DNA of 64,000 nucleotides from Gilvimarinus polysaccharolyticus. Lineage in GTDB: Bacteria; Pseudomonadota; Gammaproteobacteria; Pseudomonadales; Cellvibrionaceae. A model generated the notes under the pieces. That model made no database searches. It was not told where the DNA came from and worked only from the letters and a program-made list of their open reading frames with translations. Below are positions 9,248 through 17,193 of the stretch, one piece after another. The position numbers and the translations under genes were made by a program. The stretch's first letter is position 1. Each line of letters starts with the position of its first letter. The stretch is taken from assembly GCF_001187555.1 (NCBI RefSeq), contig NZ_LFIJ01000002.1, positions 284,716-348,715 of the forward strand. Reading direction: 5' to 3'.

Positions 9248-9652
9248 ATGAAGTTAGCACGAATTGATATAGACCAAGTCCTGCCCCTGCGTCACCTCGT
9301 GCTATGGCCAGATCGCACCGAAGATTTTTGTCGCATTAGCGGCGACGAAGATGCCCTACACTACGGCGCTTTTATCGATGACCAGCTGGTATGCGTAGCC
9401 TCTATTTTTATCGAGGGTGGCAATGCTCGTCTGCGTAAGTTCGCCACCTTGCCAGAACGTCAAAACCAGGGAATTGGCAGCGCCTTACTCGCCCATATTT
9501 TAGAAGAGCTAAAAGATCATGACGCCAAGCGTTTTTGGTGTGATGCTCGCTCATCCGCCACGGGGATTTACACTCGATTTGGCCTAGCGGTCGAGAGCGA
9601 GCCATTCAATAAGGGCGGGGTCGATTACGTCAAAATGGCCAAACAGTTATAA
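9248..9652 (+). CDS. GNAT family N-acetyltransferase
   Basis: A 134-residue single-domain GNAT protein. The acetyl-CoA pyrophosphate-binding motif A is clear (RKFATLPERQNQGIGSALL, with the QxxGxG loop), followed by the C-terminal GIYTRFGL motif typical of small GNAT acetyltransferases. It would acetylate an amine of a small molecule or protein, but the substrate cannot be predicted. It is monocistronic. A hairpin GGCGACTT/AAGTCGCC lies about 65 bp after the stop but without a U-tract on this strand. Confidence 0.85.
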   Translation: MKLARIDIDQVLPLRHLVLWPDRTEDFCRISGDEDALHYGAFIDDQLVCVASIFIEGGNARLRKFATLPERQNQGIGSALLAHILEELKDHDAKRFWCDARSSATGIYTRFGLAVESEPFNKGGVDYVKMAKQL

Positions 9653-9852
9653 AGTAGCTAATAAGCATGACACGCTCTACTGGATAATAATAAGACCGCC
9701 ATACGCCGCAAAATAAAGGCGACTTTATATTAAGTCGCCCACACCCAATCCAATGACACCTCGCCCCCAAAAAACAGCTAAAGCGCTGTGAAATCCTTAA
9801 CGGCAGCCTCTAAACCAACTGCTTGGCTTGTAGTTTAGGAAAAATATCGCTA

Positions 9853-9879
9853 ATCTTATGGTTTTAATGACTATAAGAT
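9853..9879. promoter_or_regulatory. putative Nudix-regulator operator, copy 3 (mannonate/GH43 promoter)
   Basis: ATCTTATGGT (9853-9862), 7-bp spacer, ACTATAAGAT (9870-9879). Perfectly symmetric outer seven bases. It lies 53 bp before the preferred GTG start of the mannonate dehydratase gene, so it should control this gene and the GH43 gene behind it. Confidence 0.6.
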
Positions 9880-9932
9880 GTAGGGAAGGCGCCAATTAAC
9901 TGCCACCCTCAATGCACGAGGTAACATCTGGC

Positions 9933-11141
9933 GTGAAAATTACCGCAGCCAAAGTGATCGTTTGCAGCCCTGGGCGCAACTTTGTCACCGTTAAAATCAC
10001 CACCAGCGAAGGCGTTTACGGGATTGGCGATGCCACCCTAAACGGCCGTGAAAAATCGGTCGTCTCGTACCTTGAGGATTATCTGTTGCCGGCGCTTATT
10101 GGCCGCGATCCACAGCGTATTGAAGATATTTGGCAGTTTATCTACCGCGGTGCTTACTGGCGCCGAGGACCTATTGGCATGACGGCACTGGCCGGTATCG
10201 ACACCGCCCTGTGGGACATTAAGGCCAAACTCGCCGGCATGCCCTTATACCAATTACTTGGTGGCCGTAGCCGCGATCGGATTATGGCCTACACCCACGC
10301 CAACGGCAAAGATCTGCCAAGCACCCTAGAGGCGGTAGCTCGCGCCCGTGATGCCGGTTACCAAGCCATCCGCGTGCAATGTGGTATTCCCGGTGTGGCC
10401 AGCACTTACGGCGTCGCCAAAGAGGGCAAAGCCTACGAACCTGCCGATGCCGATTTACCAACCGAATCCGTTTGGTCGAGCGAAAAATATCTAAACTTTA
10501 CACCTAAATTATTTAAGGCAATTCGCGACGAATTTGGCGACGATCTTCACTTATTGCACGATGTTCACCACCGACTTACCCCGATAGAAGCCGCCCGACT
10601 CGGCAAAGAGTTAGAGCCTTTCCATCTGTTTTGGCTAGAAGATGCGATACCGGCAGAAAACCAAGAAGGTTTTAAACTACTACGCCAACACACCACCACC
10701 CCCATTGCCGTAGGCGAAGTATTTAACAGTATTCACGATTGTCGTGAGCTGATCGAAAATCAGCTGATCGACTATATTCGCACCACCATCGTCCACGGCG
10801 GCGGTATTACTCATGTGCGCCGTATTGCCGATCTCGCCTCGCTGTATCACGTGCGCACTGGGTTTCACGGCGCTACCGATTTATCGCCCGTATGCATGGG
10901 CGCCGCGCTGCACTTTGATTACTGGGTGCCCAACTTTGGCATACAAGAACATATGCCCCACAGCCCACTCATGGAATCAGTGTTCAGCCGTGCCTATGAA
11001 TTTAAAGAAGGCTACTTTACCCCCGGCGAAGCACCTGGCCACGGGGTAGATATTAACGAAGCTGAAGCCGCCAAACATCCTTACAAACGCGCTTGCCTGC
11101 CGGTTAATCGATTAGAGGATGGCACGTTATGGCACTGGTAA
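9933..11141 (+). CDS. manD: D-mannonate dehydratase, enolase superfamily
   Basis: Enolase-superfamily ManD (RspA-like) enzyme converting D-mannonate to 2-keto-3-deoxygluconate, a step of glucuronate breakdown that suits glucuronoxylan use. Family stretches are present from the N-terminus ([35 protein letters not shown]). The GTG start at 9933, with GAGG 11 bp upstream, is chosen over the in-frame ATG at 9912 because it gives 402 residues. It also places the metal ligands at D210, E236 and E262 and the H212 partner, exactly the numbering I recall for Novosphingobium ManD. Operator copy 3 lies just upstream. The GH43 lipoprotein gene follows after 91 bp. Lower-activity or side-activity ManD members exist, so substrate is inferred. 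Confidence 0.9.
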   Translation: MKITAAKVIVCSPGRNFVTVKITTSEGVYGIGDATLNGREKSVVSYLEDYLLPALIGRDPQRIEDIWQFIYRGAYWRRGPIGMTALAGIDTALWDIKAKLAGMPLYQLLGGRSRDRIMAYTHANGKDLPSTLEAVARARDAGYQAIRVQCGIPGVASTYGVAKEGKAYEPADADLPTESVWSSEKYLNFTPKLFKAIRDEFGDDLHLLHDVHHRLTPIEAARLGKELEPFHLFWLEDAIPAENQEGFKLLRQHTTTPIAVGEVFNSIHDCRELIENQLIDYIRTTIVHGGGITHVRRIADLASLYHVRTGFHGATDLSPVCMGAALHFDYWVPNFGIQEHMPHSPLMESVFSRAYEFKEGYFTPGEAPGHGVDINEAEAAKHPYKRACLPVNRLEDGTLWHW

Positions 11142-11232
11142 TAGTGGCTATTGTTAAACGAAAACTTAAAACCCTTTAAACATAGCTTTATAAAATTAAC
11201 ATACACACTAAAAATGATAACTGGAGATTGTT

Positions 11233-12381
11233 ATGCAATTTAATAAAAACCTAACTCTGCTCGCCATGGTCGCTGCACTAGCAGCCTGCGGTGAACAACA
11301 AAGCGAATCGGTCACAGCCGCCAACCAAGCGCCGGCTGCCGCGACAACAGAAGAGGTGCCCGACGTTATCCAAAAAGAGGCCGAAAATCGTCGTATGGCC
11401 GCCGAGCGCAAATATGTCTCACAACCACTGGTTAGCAATATCTACACCGCGGATCCATCGGCCCATGTATGGAATGACACGCTCTATATTTACCCCTCTC
11501 ATGATATCGAAACTGACATCGCGATGGATGACAGCGGCGCGCACTTTGCCATGCGCGATTACCATGTTCTATCACTGACCGAAGCCGGCGGCGAAGTAAC
11601 CGACCACGGCGTGGCGCTCGATGTAGATGATGTCCCTTGGGCCGAAAAACAAATGTGGGCACCAGACGCGGCGAAAAAAGGCGATAAGTACTATTTGTAC
11701 TTCCCCGCCAAAGATTATGACGGCATCTTCCATATTGGCGCTGCCGTTAGCGACTCCCCCACAGGCCCATTCACCGCTGAACCTAAGCCCATCGAGGGCA
11801 GCTACAGCATGGACCCAACGGTATACGAAGACACCGATGGCGAATACTACATGTACTTTGGCGGTATCTGGGGCGGTCAATTGCAGCGCTGGAGCACCGG
11901 TGAATATGTCGCTGAAGATAGCTACCCCGCCGATGACGAGCCTGCTTTGGCGCCATTGATTGCTAAAATGGGCGACGACATGCTCAGCTTTGCCGAGGCG
12001 CCAAAAGAAATCATGCTGCTGGATACCGACGGCACGCCGATTAAAAATGGCGATAACGAGAAACGCTTTTTTGAAGCCGCATGGGTGCACAAATACAACG
12101 ACACCTATTACTTCTCATACTCAACTGGCGACACTCACAATATTGCCTACGCCACTGGCGATAACCCATACGGCCCATTTACCTATCAAGGCGTCGTTTT
12201 AGAGCCTGTATTGGGTTGGACCAACCACCACTCCATCGCCGAGTTTAATGGCCAATGGTATGTCTTTTACCACGACACACAACTCTCTGGCGGCCAAACG
12301 CACCTACGCAACGTGAAGATGATGCCAATCACTCACAACGCCGACGGCACCATTGAAACCGTTAACGCATTTGCCGATTAA
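11233..12381 (+). CDS. GH43 lipoprotein (beta-xylosidase/arabinofuranosidase type)
   Basis: A 382-residue lipoprotein (signal with lipobox LAAC, about residue 19) carrying a GH43 five-bladed propeller. The three catalytic acids can be placed: D74 in YTADPSAHV (base), D194 in SMDPTVYED (pKa modulator) and E281 in FFEAAWVHKY (general acid). GH43 enzymes act on xylo- or arabino-oligosaccharides. Anchoring to the membrane, probably in the periplasm or at the outer membrane, fits processing of imported xylan fragments. It follows the mannonate dehydratase gene and ends in a strong terminator, so the two probably form one operon under the 9853 operator. Exact specificity within GH43 is not determinable here. 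Confidence 0.88.
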   Translation: MQFNKNLTLLAMVAALAACGEQQSESVTAANQAPAAATTEEVPDVIQKEAENRRMAAERKYVSQPLVSNIYTADPSAHVWNDTLYIYPSHDIETDIAMDDSGAHFAMRDYHVLSLTEAGGEVTDHGVALDVDDVPWAEKQMWAPDAAKKGDKYYLYFPAKDYDGIFHIGAAVSDSPTGPFTAEPKPIEGSYSMDPTVYEDTDGEYYMYFGGIWGGQLQRWSTGEYVAEDSYPADDEPALAPLIAKMGDDMLSFAEAPKEIMLLDTDGTPIKNGDNEKRFFEAAWVHKYNDTYYFSYSTGDTHNIAYATGDNPYGPFTYQGVVLEPVLGWTNHHSIAEFNGQWYVFYHDTQLSGGQTHLRNVKMMPITHNADGTIETVNAFAD

Positions 12382-12394
12382 AATCGACCTTTAG

Positions 12395-12439
12395 CCGACA
12401 CAAAAAAGCCGGAGCCTAGCTCCGGCTTTTTTGTGTCGG
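12395..12439. terminator. bidirectional terminator after GH43 gene
   Basis: A perfect 21-bp stem (CCGACAC, A-run, GCCGGAGC and its complement) around a CTA loop. The A-run and T-run flank the GC stem on both strands, so it can terminate in either direction. It starts 14 bp after the GH43 stop. Confidence 0.85.
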
Positions 12440-12712
12440 TGTGTTTTAGCCCGTGGGGCATCAAAACTATCGCTTAACAAAAATCCACTTAGTTATAAAA
12501 GCATTCATATAAAAAGACAAACTGATAAATACTTACTGACATCGCAGCAATGCACTTAAAGCAAGCCATAAACTTAACCTCAAGAGCTTATCCAAATGCG
12601 ATGTTACCACCAAGAGTAACCTCACATCGTCAACCAGCAAGATTAAATAACGAGCTACTGCTTTTACGTTATACTGGCCGCCACTCTTCTTATGACACCC
12701 ATCCGAGCCTCT
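12440..12712. other. intergenic region before helicase gene
   Basis: AT-rich, no gene or strong structure seen. It should contain the promoter of the DEAD-box helicase, but I cannot place it with confidence. Confidence 0.3.
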
Positions 12713-13909
12713 ATGCCATTTTCAAACCTTGGGTTATGTGACCCTATTGTACAAGCCATTACAGAGCTAGGTTATAGCGCACCCACCCCAGTTCAGAAAC
12801 AAGCTATCCCTCTTATCCTTGCAGGAAAAGATCTAATTGCCACCGCTCAGACCGGAACAGGTAAAACCGCAGCCTTTGTTTTGCCGTTATTAGAGAACAT
12901 TAACAAAGAGCGAAAACTGCGGGGCAAGCGAATACGAGCACTTATCTTAACGCCAACACGCGAATTAGCCGTTCAAGTGGCGGCTAATGTTGCCCAGTAC
13001 AGCAAACATCTAAACCTAAGCTCTATGGCTGTTTATGGCGGCGTTGAGCTTGAGCCACAAAAGCAACGTTTAATAGACGGAGTTGATATTCTGGTGGCCA
13101 CACCTGGCCGGCTCATTGACTTGGCCCACCAGCGTGCACTGCACTTTGATGAACTTGAAGTACTGGTATTAGATGAAGCCGATAGAATGGTTGATATGGG
13201 TTTTGTCGGTGATATTAATAAAATAATTGCACGCCTACCTGCAAGCCGTCAAAACTTATTATTCTCGGCCACAATGAACCATGCGGTTCACACCATTGCC
13301 GATAATTTTTCTGACAGCAAGATGAGCAACCCCGCCTCTGAGATATCGATTTCACCAAAATCTACAACTGCCGCCACCATAAGCCAATGGTTAATAACGG
13401 TAGATAAAGACACAAAATCGGCACTCCTGAGTCATTTAATTAACACCGAGCAATGGGATCAAGCGCTGATCTTTATCGAGAAAAAACACGGCGCTGCCAA
13501 GCTGGTTGATCAGCTGGCAAAGCGAGGCATTAAAGCCGATGCTATTCACGGCGATAAAAGCCAGGCCATGCGTGAAAAAATATTGGCCGACTTTAAGTCA
13601 GGAAAACTCAAATACTTAGTGTCTACCGGTGTTTCTGCACGAGGCATCGACATTGGCGATTTAAGTCGCGTGGTAAATTATGACCTGCCCTTTAAGCCAG
13701 AAGAGTATATTCACCGAATAGGCCGCACCGGCCGAGCTGGAACCGCTGGCGAAGCGATTTCGTTTGTTGCTATGGGGGACTTTAAAAACCTATGCGCCAT
13801 TGAAAGTCGCTTAAACCATATTATCGACCGCAAAGAAATCGAGGGGTTTCCAGTTAGAAAAGTCGTCCCCATTTCTATTTTAAACTATGTACGTAAAAGT
13901 CAGCGCTAA
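12713..13909 (+). CDS. DEAD-box RNA helicase, RhlE-like
   Basis: ATP-dependent RNA helicase of about 398 residues. The ATG at 12713 (MPFSNLGLC) is preferred because the family normally begins with F-S-x-L-G-L. An in-frame ATG 21 bp upstream has no better ribosome binding site. Motifs in order: Q motif YSAPTPVQKQAIP, Walker A AQTGTGKT (about 45-52), PTRELA, TPGR, DEAD (154-157), SAT, and HRIGRTGRAG near the C-terminus. There is only a short tail after the core, unlike the long basic tails of many RhlE proteins. It converges with the Rho-like gene (stops 25 bp apart), another RNA-dependent ATPase, but the convergent arrangement argues against an operon. Confidence 0.93.
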   Translation: MPFSNLGLCDPIVQAITELGYSAPTPVQKQAIPLILAGKDLIATAQTGTGKTAAFVLPLLENINKERKLRGKRIRALILTPTRELAVQVAANVAQYSKHLNLSSMAVYGGVELEPQKQRLIDGVDILVATPGRLIDLAHQRALHFDELEVLVLDEADRMVDMGFVGDINKIIARLPASRQNLLFSATMNHAVHTIADNFSDSKMSNPASEISISPKSTTAATISQWLITVDKDTKSALLSHLINTEQWDQALIFIEKKHGAAKLVDQLAKRGIKADAIHGDKSQAMREKILADFKSGKLKYLVSTGVSARGIDIGDLSRVVNYDLPFKPEEYIHRIGRTGRAGTAGEAISFVAMGDFKNLCAIESRLNHIIDRKEIEGFPVRKVVPISILNYVRKSQR

Positions 13910-13934
13910 AAACTCTACCTGTTAAAGCTAATTT

Positions 13935-14891
13935 TTATATCGGTGTAAATTGCTTTAACAGCGACCCATTGGTTGGGAACTTATCTAACAGCTCAACCAA
14001 TGTTTTTGCCCCCTCCATTGGCCTTAAATTAGTAAGTGATCGGCGTAAAGCTCGTACCTTATCAATATCTTTAGGCGCGAGTAAAAGCTCTTCACGACGC
14101 GTGCTACTTTTGGCAACATCCAGCGCCGGGAATACTCGATGGCTGGCAATCTCACGCGAGAGCACCAGCTCCATATTACCGGTGCCTTTAAACTCTTCAA
14201 AAATGACTTGATCCATGCGGCTGCCGGTATCTACCAAAATGGTGGCCAAAATAGTGAGCGAACCGCCGTTTTCAATGTTTCTAGCCGCGCCAAATAGTTT
14301 GCGCGGTATCTCTAATGCCCGAGCATCAACCCCGCCCGACATGGTTTTTCCACTACTCTTGCGCTCGGCATTGTGCACCCGCGATAACCGTGTAAGAGAA
14401 TCGATCACAATCATCACATCATGACCTTCCCCTGCCTGCTTGCAGGCTGTATCTAGCAGCTCATTGGCCACCCGAACATGCTCGGTATAACTTTCATCCG
14501 ACGATGACGCATGCACCTCAGCCGGTACGCTACGCTTAAAATCGGTTACTTCCTCTGGCCGCTCATCAATCAGCAACGCATACAGTTTAATATCGGGGTA
14601 AGCCTCGCCCACCGCCTGACAGATATGTTTTAAAATTGTTGTTTTACCCGAGCCAGGTGGCGCTACTATCAAACCGCGTTGCCCCATACCGATAGGCGTA
14701 ATCAAATCCATCGCTCGTACCGATAGTTCGCTAGAACCGGACTCTAAGCGAATGCATGGAGCAGGGTGCACAGCCACGCCATTTAAAAAGCGTTTTTTAG
14801 GGTCGCCCGGATACAAATCCTCGACAAGCTCCTCTGAGGCTGCAACACTTTTAGGCTTTTTATTTTTTAACGTTAATGTTTTTCTTGTCAT
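13935..14891 (-). CDS. Rho-like ATPase lacking the N-terminal RNA-binding domain
   Basis: A 318-residue protein homologous to the hexameric ATPase half of transcription terminator Rho. It starts about where E. coli Rho residue 100-130 would be, so the helical and cold-shock-like primary RNA-binding domains are absent and replaced by a short basic tail (MTRKTLTLKNKKPKS). Seen: RGLIVAPPGSGKT P-loop (K83), LLIDERPEEV (catalytic-type Glu), the Q-loop-like MSGGVDARALE, VDTGSRMDQ (R where E. coli Rho has K326) and EEFKGTGNMEL. The P-loop reads PPGSGKT instead of the usual PPKAGKT. It lies just outside the last attC-like site of the integron array and converges with a DEAD-box helicase gene. It may be a Rho paralogue with altered RNA choice; ordinary full-length rho is expected elsewhere in the genome. 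Confidence 0.85.
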   Translation of the reverse strand: MTRKTLTLKNKKPKSVAASEELVEDLYPGDPKKRFLNGVAVHPAPCIRLESGSSELSVRAMDLITPIGMGQRGLIVAPPGSGKTTILKHICQAVGEAYPDIKLYALLIDERPEEVTDFKRSVPAEVHASSSDESYTEHVRVANELLDTACKQAGEGHDVMIVIDSLTRLSRVHNAERKSSGKTMSGGVDARALEIPRKLFGAARNIENGGSLTILATILVDTGSRMDQVIFEEFKGTGNMELVLSREIASHRVFPALDVAKSSTRREELLLAPKDIDKVRALRRSLTNLRPMEGAKTLVELLDKFPTNGSLLKQFTPI

Positions 14892-14946
14892 AGTATCGAT
14901 TAATAGCCTTATTAGATTAGGTACTTTCTTTACTTCGCAATACCGC

Positions 14947-14988
14947 GATAAACGCCTTAGTATTAAGCGCCTAGGGAACCTTATTACG
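14947..14988 (-). other. attC-like site, last of array (degenerate)
   Basis: On the minus strand the DUF1801 stop codon lies in TAATAAGG (R''-like). The right part reads GGCGCTTAATACTAAGGCG followed by TTTATC (R'-like GCGTTTAT). At about 42 bp it is shorter than usual, so it may be a decayed or partly deleted attC marking the end of the array. Confidence 0.4.
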
Positions 14989-15388
14989 TGCCCAATAATG
15001 GCAGATGCTTGCGGGTTTTATAGGTTAAACCAAGCTCTATACAATGCTTTATAGCCGCTTCTGGTAATTCCTCTGAGAGGCTTACAACTATGGCTCTATT
15101 GCCCTGAAACTCCAACAAATTGCCGTATAGCTCTCTAAATGTGTCCACCAAAGTCGTATTGCAGTTAAAGAGCAGATAGCAATTATTCGGTGACTTTGGC
15201 TTCCAATCAATACGAATTGGGCTACCTGTTTTAACGCTATAACTAGGCTCCCCCCACTTTAATGACTCTTCGATCTTTCCTAGATCTAAACTGGCAGAAA
15301 TTTCAAATATCCAACCACGTAAGATTTCAATCTTGCTTCGGGCATTTTCGGGGTAACTTTTAAAGCGATTGTTAACGCTTATATCCAT
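14984..15388 (-). CDS. DUF1801 domain protein (integron cassette)
   Basis: A 134-residue cytoplasmic protein matching the DUF1801/YdhG-like fold: EILRGWIFEIS, EESLKWGEPSYSV (the hallmark WGxPxY-like motif), IRIDWKPKSPNNCYLLFNC and a C-terminal AIKHCIELGLTYK. Function unknown; the family is common in mobile and accessory regions. It is read on the minus strand like the other cassettes. Its stop codon overlaps an attC-like R'' box, as in true gene cassettes. Confidence 0.75.
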   Translation of the reverse strand: MDISVNNRFKSYPENARSKIEILRGWIFEISASLDLGKIEESLKWGEPSYSVKTGSPIRIDWKPKSPNNCYLLFNCNTTLVDTFRELYGNLLEFQGNRAIVVSLSEELPEAAIKHCIELGLTYKTRKHLPLLGT

Positions 15389-15402
15389 TGAATAACTCTA
15401 TC

Positions 15403-15485
15403 AGTTAACGAAAACACAACAACATAAAAAATGTTACGGCCGTTTGACTATTTTCACACACAAAATAAAAGCAAGCATTAATAAC
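15403..15485 (-). other. possible degenerate attC
   Basis: Minus strand: the stop codon of the broken cassette gene at 15478, then a T-rich segment, then TTTTCGTTAACTG with a GTTAACT core near 15403-15409. The R'' box is not recognisable, so this call rests on position and the single core. Confidence 0.25.
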
Positions 15486-15643
15486 ATATTTCAGAAACCA
15501 TGCTATTTGTTAGCTTTACTAAATCGTCAGGGCTTAATTCTATTTCAAGCCCTCTACGACCGGCACCAACGTAAATCGTTGAATAGTTGAAGAAGTAATG
15601 GACACCCAAAATCGCCGAAATAAATGTCGCACTGGCTATGCTT
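15478..15643 (-). pseudogene. 3' fragment of a cassette gene cut by a group II intron
   Basis: The minus-strand frame ending at 15478 gives about 55 residues (IASATFISAILGVHYFF ... SPDDLVKLTNSMVSEICY). It becomes intron sequence at 15644, so the apparent 78-residue ORF is a chimera whose first 23 residues are translated intron. The 5' part of the gene is not found on the other side of the intron fragment. No family recognised. Confidence 0.5.
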
Positions 15644-16140
15644 GTGTACGCCCAGCATGGGCATGAACTAATGAGGTGAAAGTCCTCTGTAGGAAGATCA
15701 CCCTCGAAAACCATGTTGTGATTAGACGATAACTACTAGCGAATGGCAAGGGCAGCCCCGCGAGGGTCTGCCTGAAGGACAGATATATTGCTCCTGCAAT
15801 ATCTGCATTTCCTACACCCTTGTAGGTCAAGCCAGACGCAAAACTGCGAGCTGATGAACAAGAACATCATATAAGGCGTAGGCTGGAGGCAAGTTGGCAG
15901 GGTCGGCCCGCGCAGCGCTTTGGGTCCAAGACGGTGAAGCCATGTGATCTAACGACCACCGTAAATGATGCAGGTCAGGGGCGTAAGCAGGACGTGGAAG
16001 CTTTGCGCAGTGACAGTTCATGCTCTTATCTGGGGAGATATGCTTAACACGCGATCGGAAATCAACCAGTGTCTAGTGAAGCCTGGGAAGTTCAGTTCTT
16101 CCAAGCGAACAGACTGTATGGCTTCTTTTTGTCGGATATG
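15644..16140 (+). mobile_element. truncated group II intron (5' ribozyme part, no reverse transcriptase)
   Basis: Starting at GTGTACG (15644) the sequence shows typical group II domain I features. These are the GCCCAGCATGGGC stem at the 5' end, GAGGTGAAAGTCCTC, GCGAATGGCAAGGG, a run CTGATGAACA ... ACATCATATAAGGC, and the later TATCTGGGGAGATATG segment that usually lies shortly before the intron-encoded protein. No reverse-transcriptase ORF and no domain V hairpin follow. The recognisable sequence stops near 16060-16140, just before an attC. It is therefore a 3'-truncated, presumably dead intron, on the plus strand, antisense to the broken cassette gene. The 3' boundary is approximate. Confidence 0.68.
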
Positions 16141-16152
16141 AATCCCTTCTGA

Positions 16153-16214
16153 CATTTAACGTTCACGCCAGTGGTTGGTGGAGCGTAGCGTAACCAATCC
16201 ACTGCGCGTAATTG
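16153..16214 (-). other. attC site of the DUF4253 cassette
   Basis: Minus strand: left arm TTACGCGCAGTGGATTGG and right arm CCAACCACTGGCGTGAACG form a long imperfect hairpin, ending in GTTAAAT, a perfect match to the GTTRRRY core (AAC at 16158-16160). It is a short attC of about 62 bp, unlike the roughly 100-bp sites elsewhere in this array. Confidence 0.65.
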
Positions 16215-16220
16215 ATATGC

Positions 16221-16619
16221 TTAGTCCCACCAAAACCCTAATCTTTTTTCTTTCCTTATAACGTTCTGAAGTACTTTTAAGCCATAATCTTCTTCACTTA
16301 GATCAACCCCTTCGATTTGATCCATTATCTTTTCAGGAATCGGCTGCCCAGATTCTTCCATCATTTCAATCATTTCATCTATACAGCCATATCCCTGGTC
16401 TACGATATCTGGACAAAATGAGTAAATCTCACTTGCAAATGCCTCAAGGTCATCGGGTAAAGAATCAAATGTGACTTCGCAACGATTATGATCTATATTG
16501 TCGATTGAAACTCCATACATAGAATCCCAAGCTGTCAGCCTATCTATAATGTCATCTGGAGATAAATCATAGTTAGCGCCATTTGTTTCTTTTTCTTTGA
16601 TTATGTCAAATTTATTCAT
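16221..16619 (-). CDS. DUF4253 domain protein (integron cassette)
   Basis: An acidic, cytoplasmic protein of about 132 residues. The C-terminal half carries DUF4253 hallmarks: SLPDDLEAFASEIYSFCPDIVDQG, EGVDLSEEDYGLKVL and the terminal FWWD. Function unknown. The ATG at 16619 (MNKFD) is preferred to the one at 16631 because GGAAG lies 6 bp before it. It is bounded by attC sites on both sides. Confidence 0.8.
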   Translation of the reverse strand: MNKFDIIKEKETNGANYDLSPDDIIDRLTAWDSMYGVSIDNIDHNRCEVTFDSLPDDLEAFASEIYSFCPDIVDQGYGCIDEMIEMMEESGQPIPEKIMDQIEGVDLSEEDYGLKVLQNVIRKEKRLGFWWD

Positions 16620-16635
16620 TGTGACTTCCATTCTC

Positions 16636-16706
16636 TAATTAAAAGTTTGGTGTTCCCCTCAAGAAGAGGCGCGCTTTAGCGCGTCCTTCTTACTTGAATT
16701 GTTATA
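16636..16706 (-). other. attC site of the MAPEG/TetR cassette (degenerate R')
   Basis: Minus strand: TATAACAA (R'', 16698-16706) at the MAPEG stop codon, then TTCAAGTAAGAAGGACGCGC pairing imperfectly with GCGCGCCTCTTCTTGAG. The right core is poor (no clear GTTRRRY), so the site may be decayed. Confidence 0.5.
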
Positions 16707-17103
16707 TTTTTAGTGCGATTAGATTAACCCATAGCAAAAATACACACAACACCGAGGCTCCAAACGCAAGCATTCTATGCTTCACATGGTTATAGGTTAT
16801 GTGGATATATGCTTGTGTACATCTAAGGATCGCAAATATCCATGCAACAACAACCGCCACATAGGTTTCTATACCTAAAGCAATGTACAGCGTGCAAACA
16901 ATATAAAATAAGACAGGAATTTCGAACAGGTTGTTAAAGCAGCGAGTCGTTTTTGTGACGATCTCTGGAACGTCTTGACCTTGCATTAATTTAAAATAAC
17001 CCGCTGGAATGTGACCATTTTTTACACTATAAATCCTCGCTTTAACGGCTATCAAGCCTACCAAAATGGTTAGAATCGATACGATAAACATTGCATAAAT
17101 CAT
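16702..17103 (-). CDS. MAPEG family membrane protein (integron cassette)
   Basis: About 133 residues with four predicted transmembrane helices, as in the MAPEG family (microsomal glutathione S-transferase-like): an N-terminal helix from about residue 5 to 25, then GHIPAGYFKLMQGQDVPEIVTKTTRCFNNLFEIPVLFY, AVVVAWIFAILRCTQAYIHITYNHVKHRM and a last helix. The N-x-x-E-x-P and R-x-x-Q/HI motifs are characteristic. The ATG at 17103 follows AAGGAACTGAGTG and is preferred to the GTG one codon earlier. It is divergent from a TetR gene in the same cassette, with a 38-bp palindrome between them, so TetR control is likely. Exact activity is unknown for bacterial members. Confidence 0.85.
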   Translation of the reverse strand: MIYAMFIVSILTILVGLIAVKARIYSVKNGHIPAGYFKLMQGQDVPEIVTKTTRCFNNLFEIPVLFYIVCTLYIALGIETYVAVVVAWIFAILRCTQAYIHITYNHVKHRMLAFGASVLCVFLLWVNLIALKI

Positions 17104-17145
17104 CACTCAGTTCCTTATAGGTTTTGGGAAAGACTTGATCTTAAC

Positions 17146-17183
17146 AATAATCTATATATGATAAAGGTCATATTTAGATTATT
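17146..17183. promoter_or_regulatory. 38-bp palindrome, likely TetR operator
   Basis: The left arm AATAATCTATATATGA (17146-17161) and the right arm TCATATTTAGATTATT (17168-17183) are complementary at 15 of 16 positions around a 6-bp centre. It lies exactly between the divergent MAPEG and TetR genes, where an autoregulated TetR protein would bind. Function inferred from symmetry and position. Confidence 0.7.
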
Positions 17184-17193
17184 GAGATTTAGA

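Noticed and set aside
9718-9739. Rho-independent terminator of the GNAT gene
   Set aside because: The stem GGCGACTT/AAGTCGCC is clear but on the plus strand no T-run follows. The T-rich side is on the minus strand, where no gene ends.
13935-14891. Rho-like gene as an integron cassette
   Set aside because: No attC-like sequence lies after its stop; only 25 bp separate it from the convergent helicase gene, so it is placed outside the array.
15636-16021. Two minus-strand ORFs of 64 codons each (15636-15830 and 15827-16021)
   Set aside because: They lie antisense in the structured group II intron sequence and have no ribosome sites or homology; they are by-products of the GC-rich ribozyme.
17158-17193. 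Longer N-terminus of the TetR protein starting at 17158
   Set aside because: The extra 12 residues fall inside the palindromic operator and are not TetR-like; the ATG at 17194 gives a standard start.
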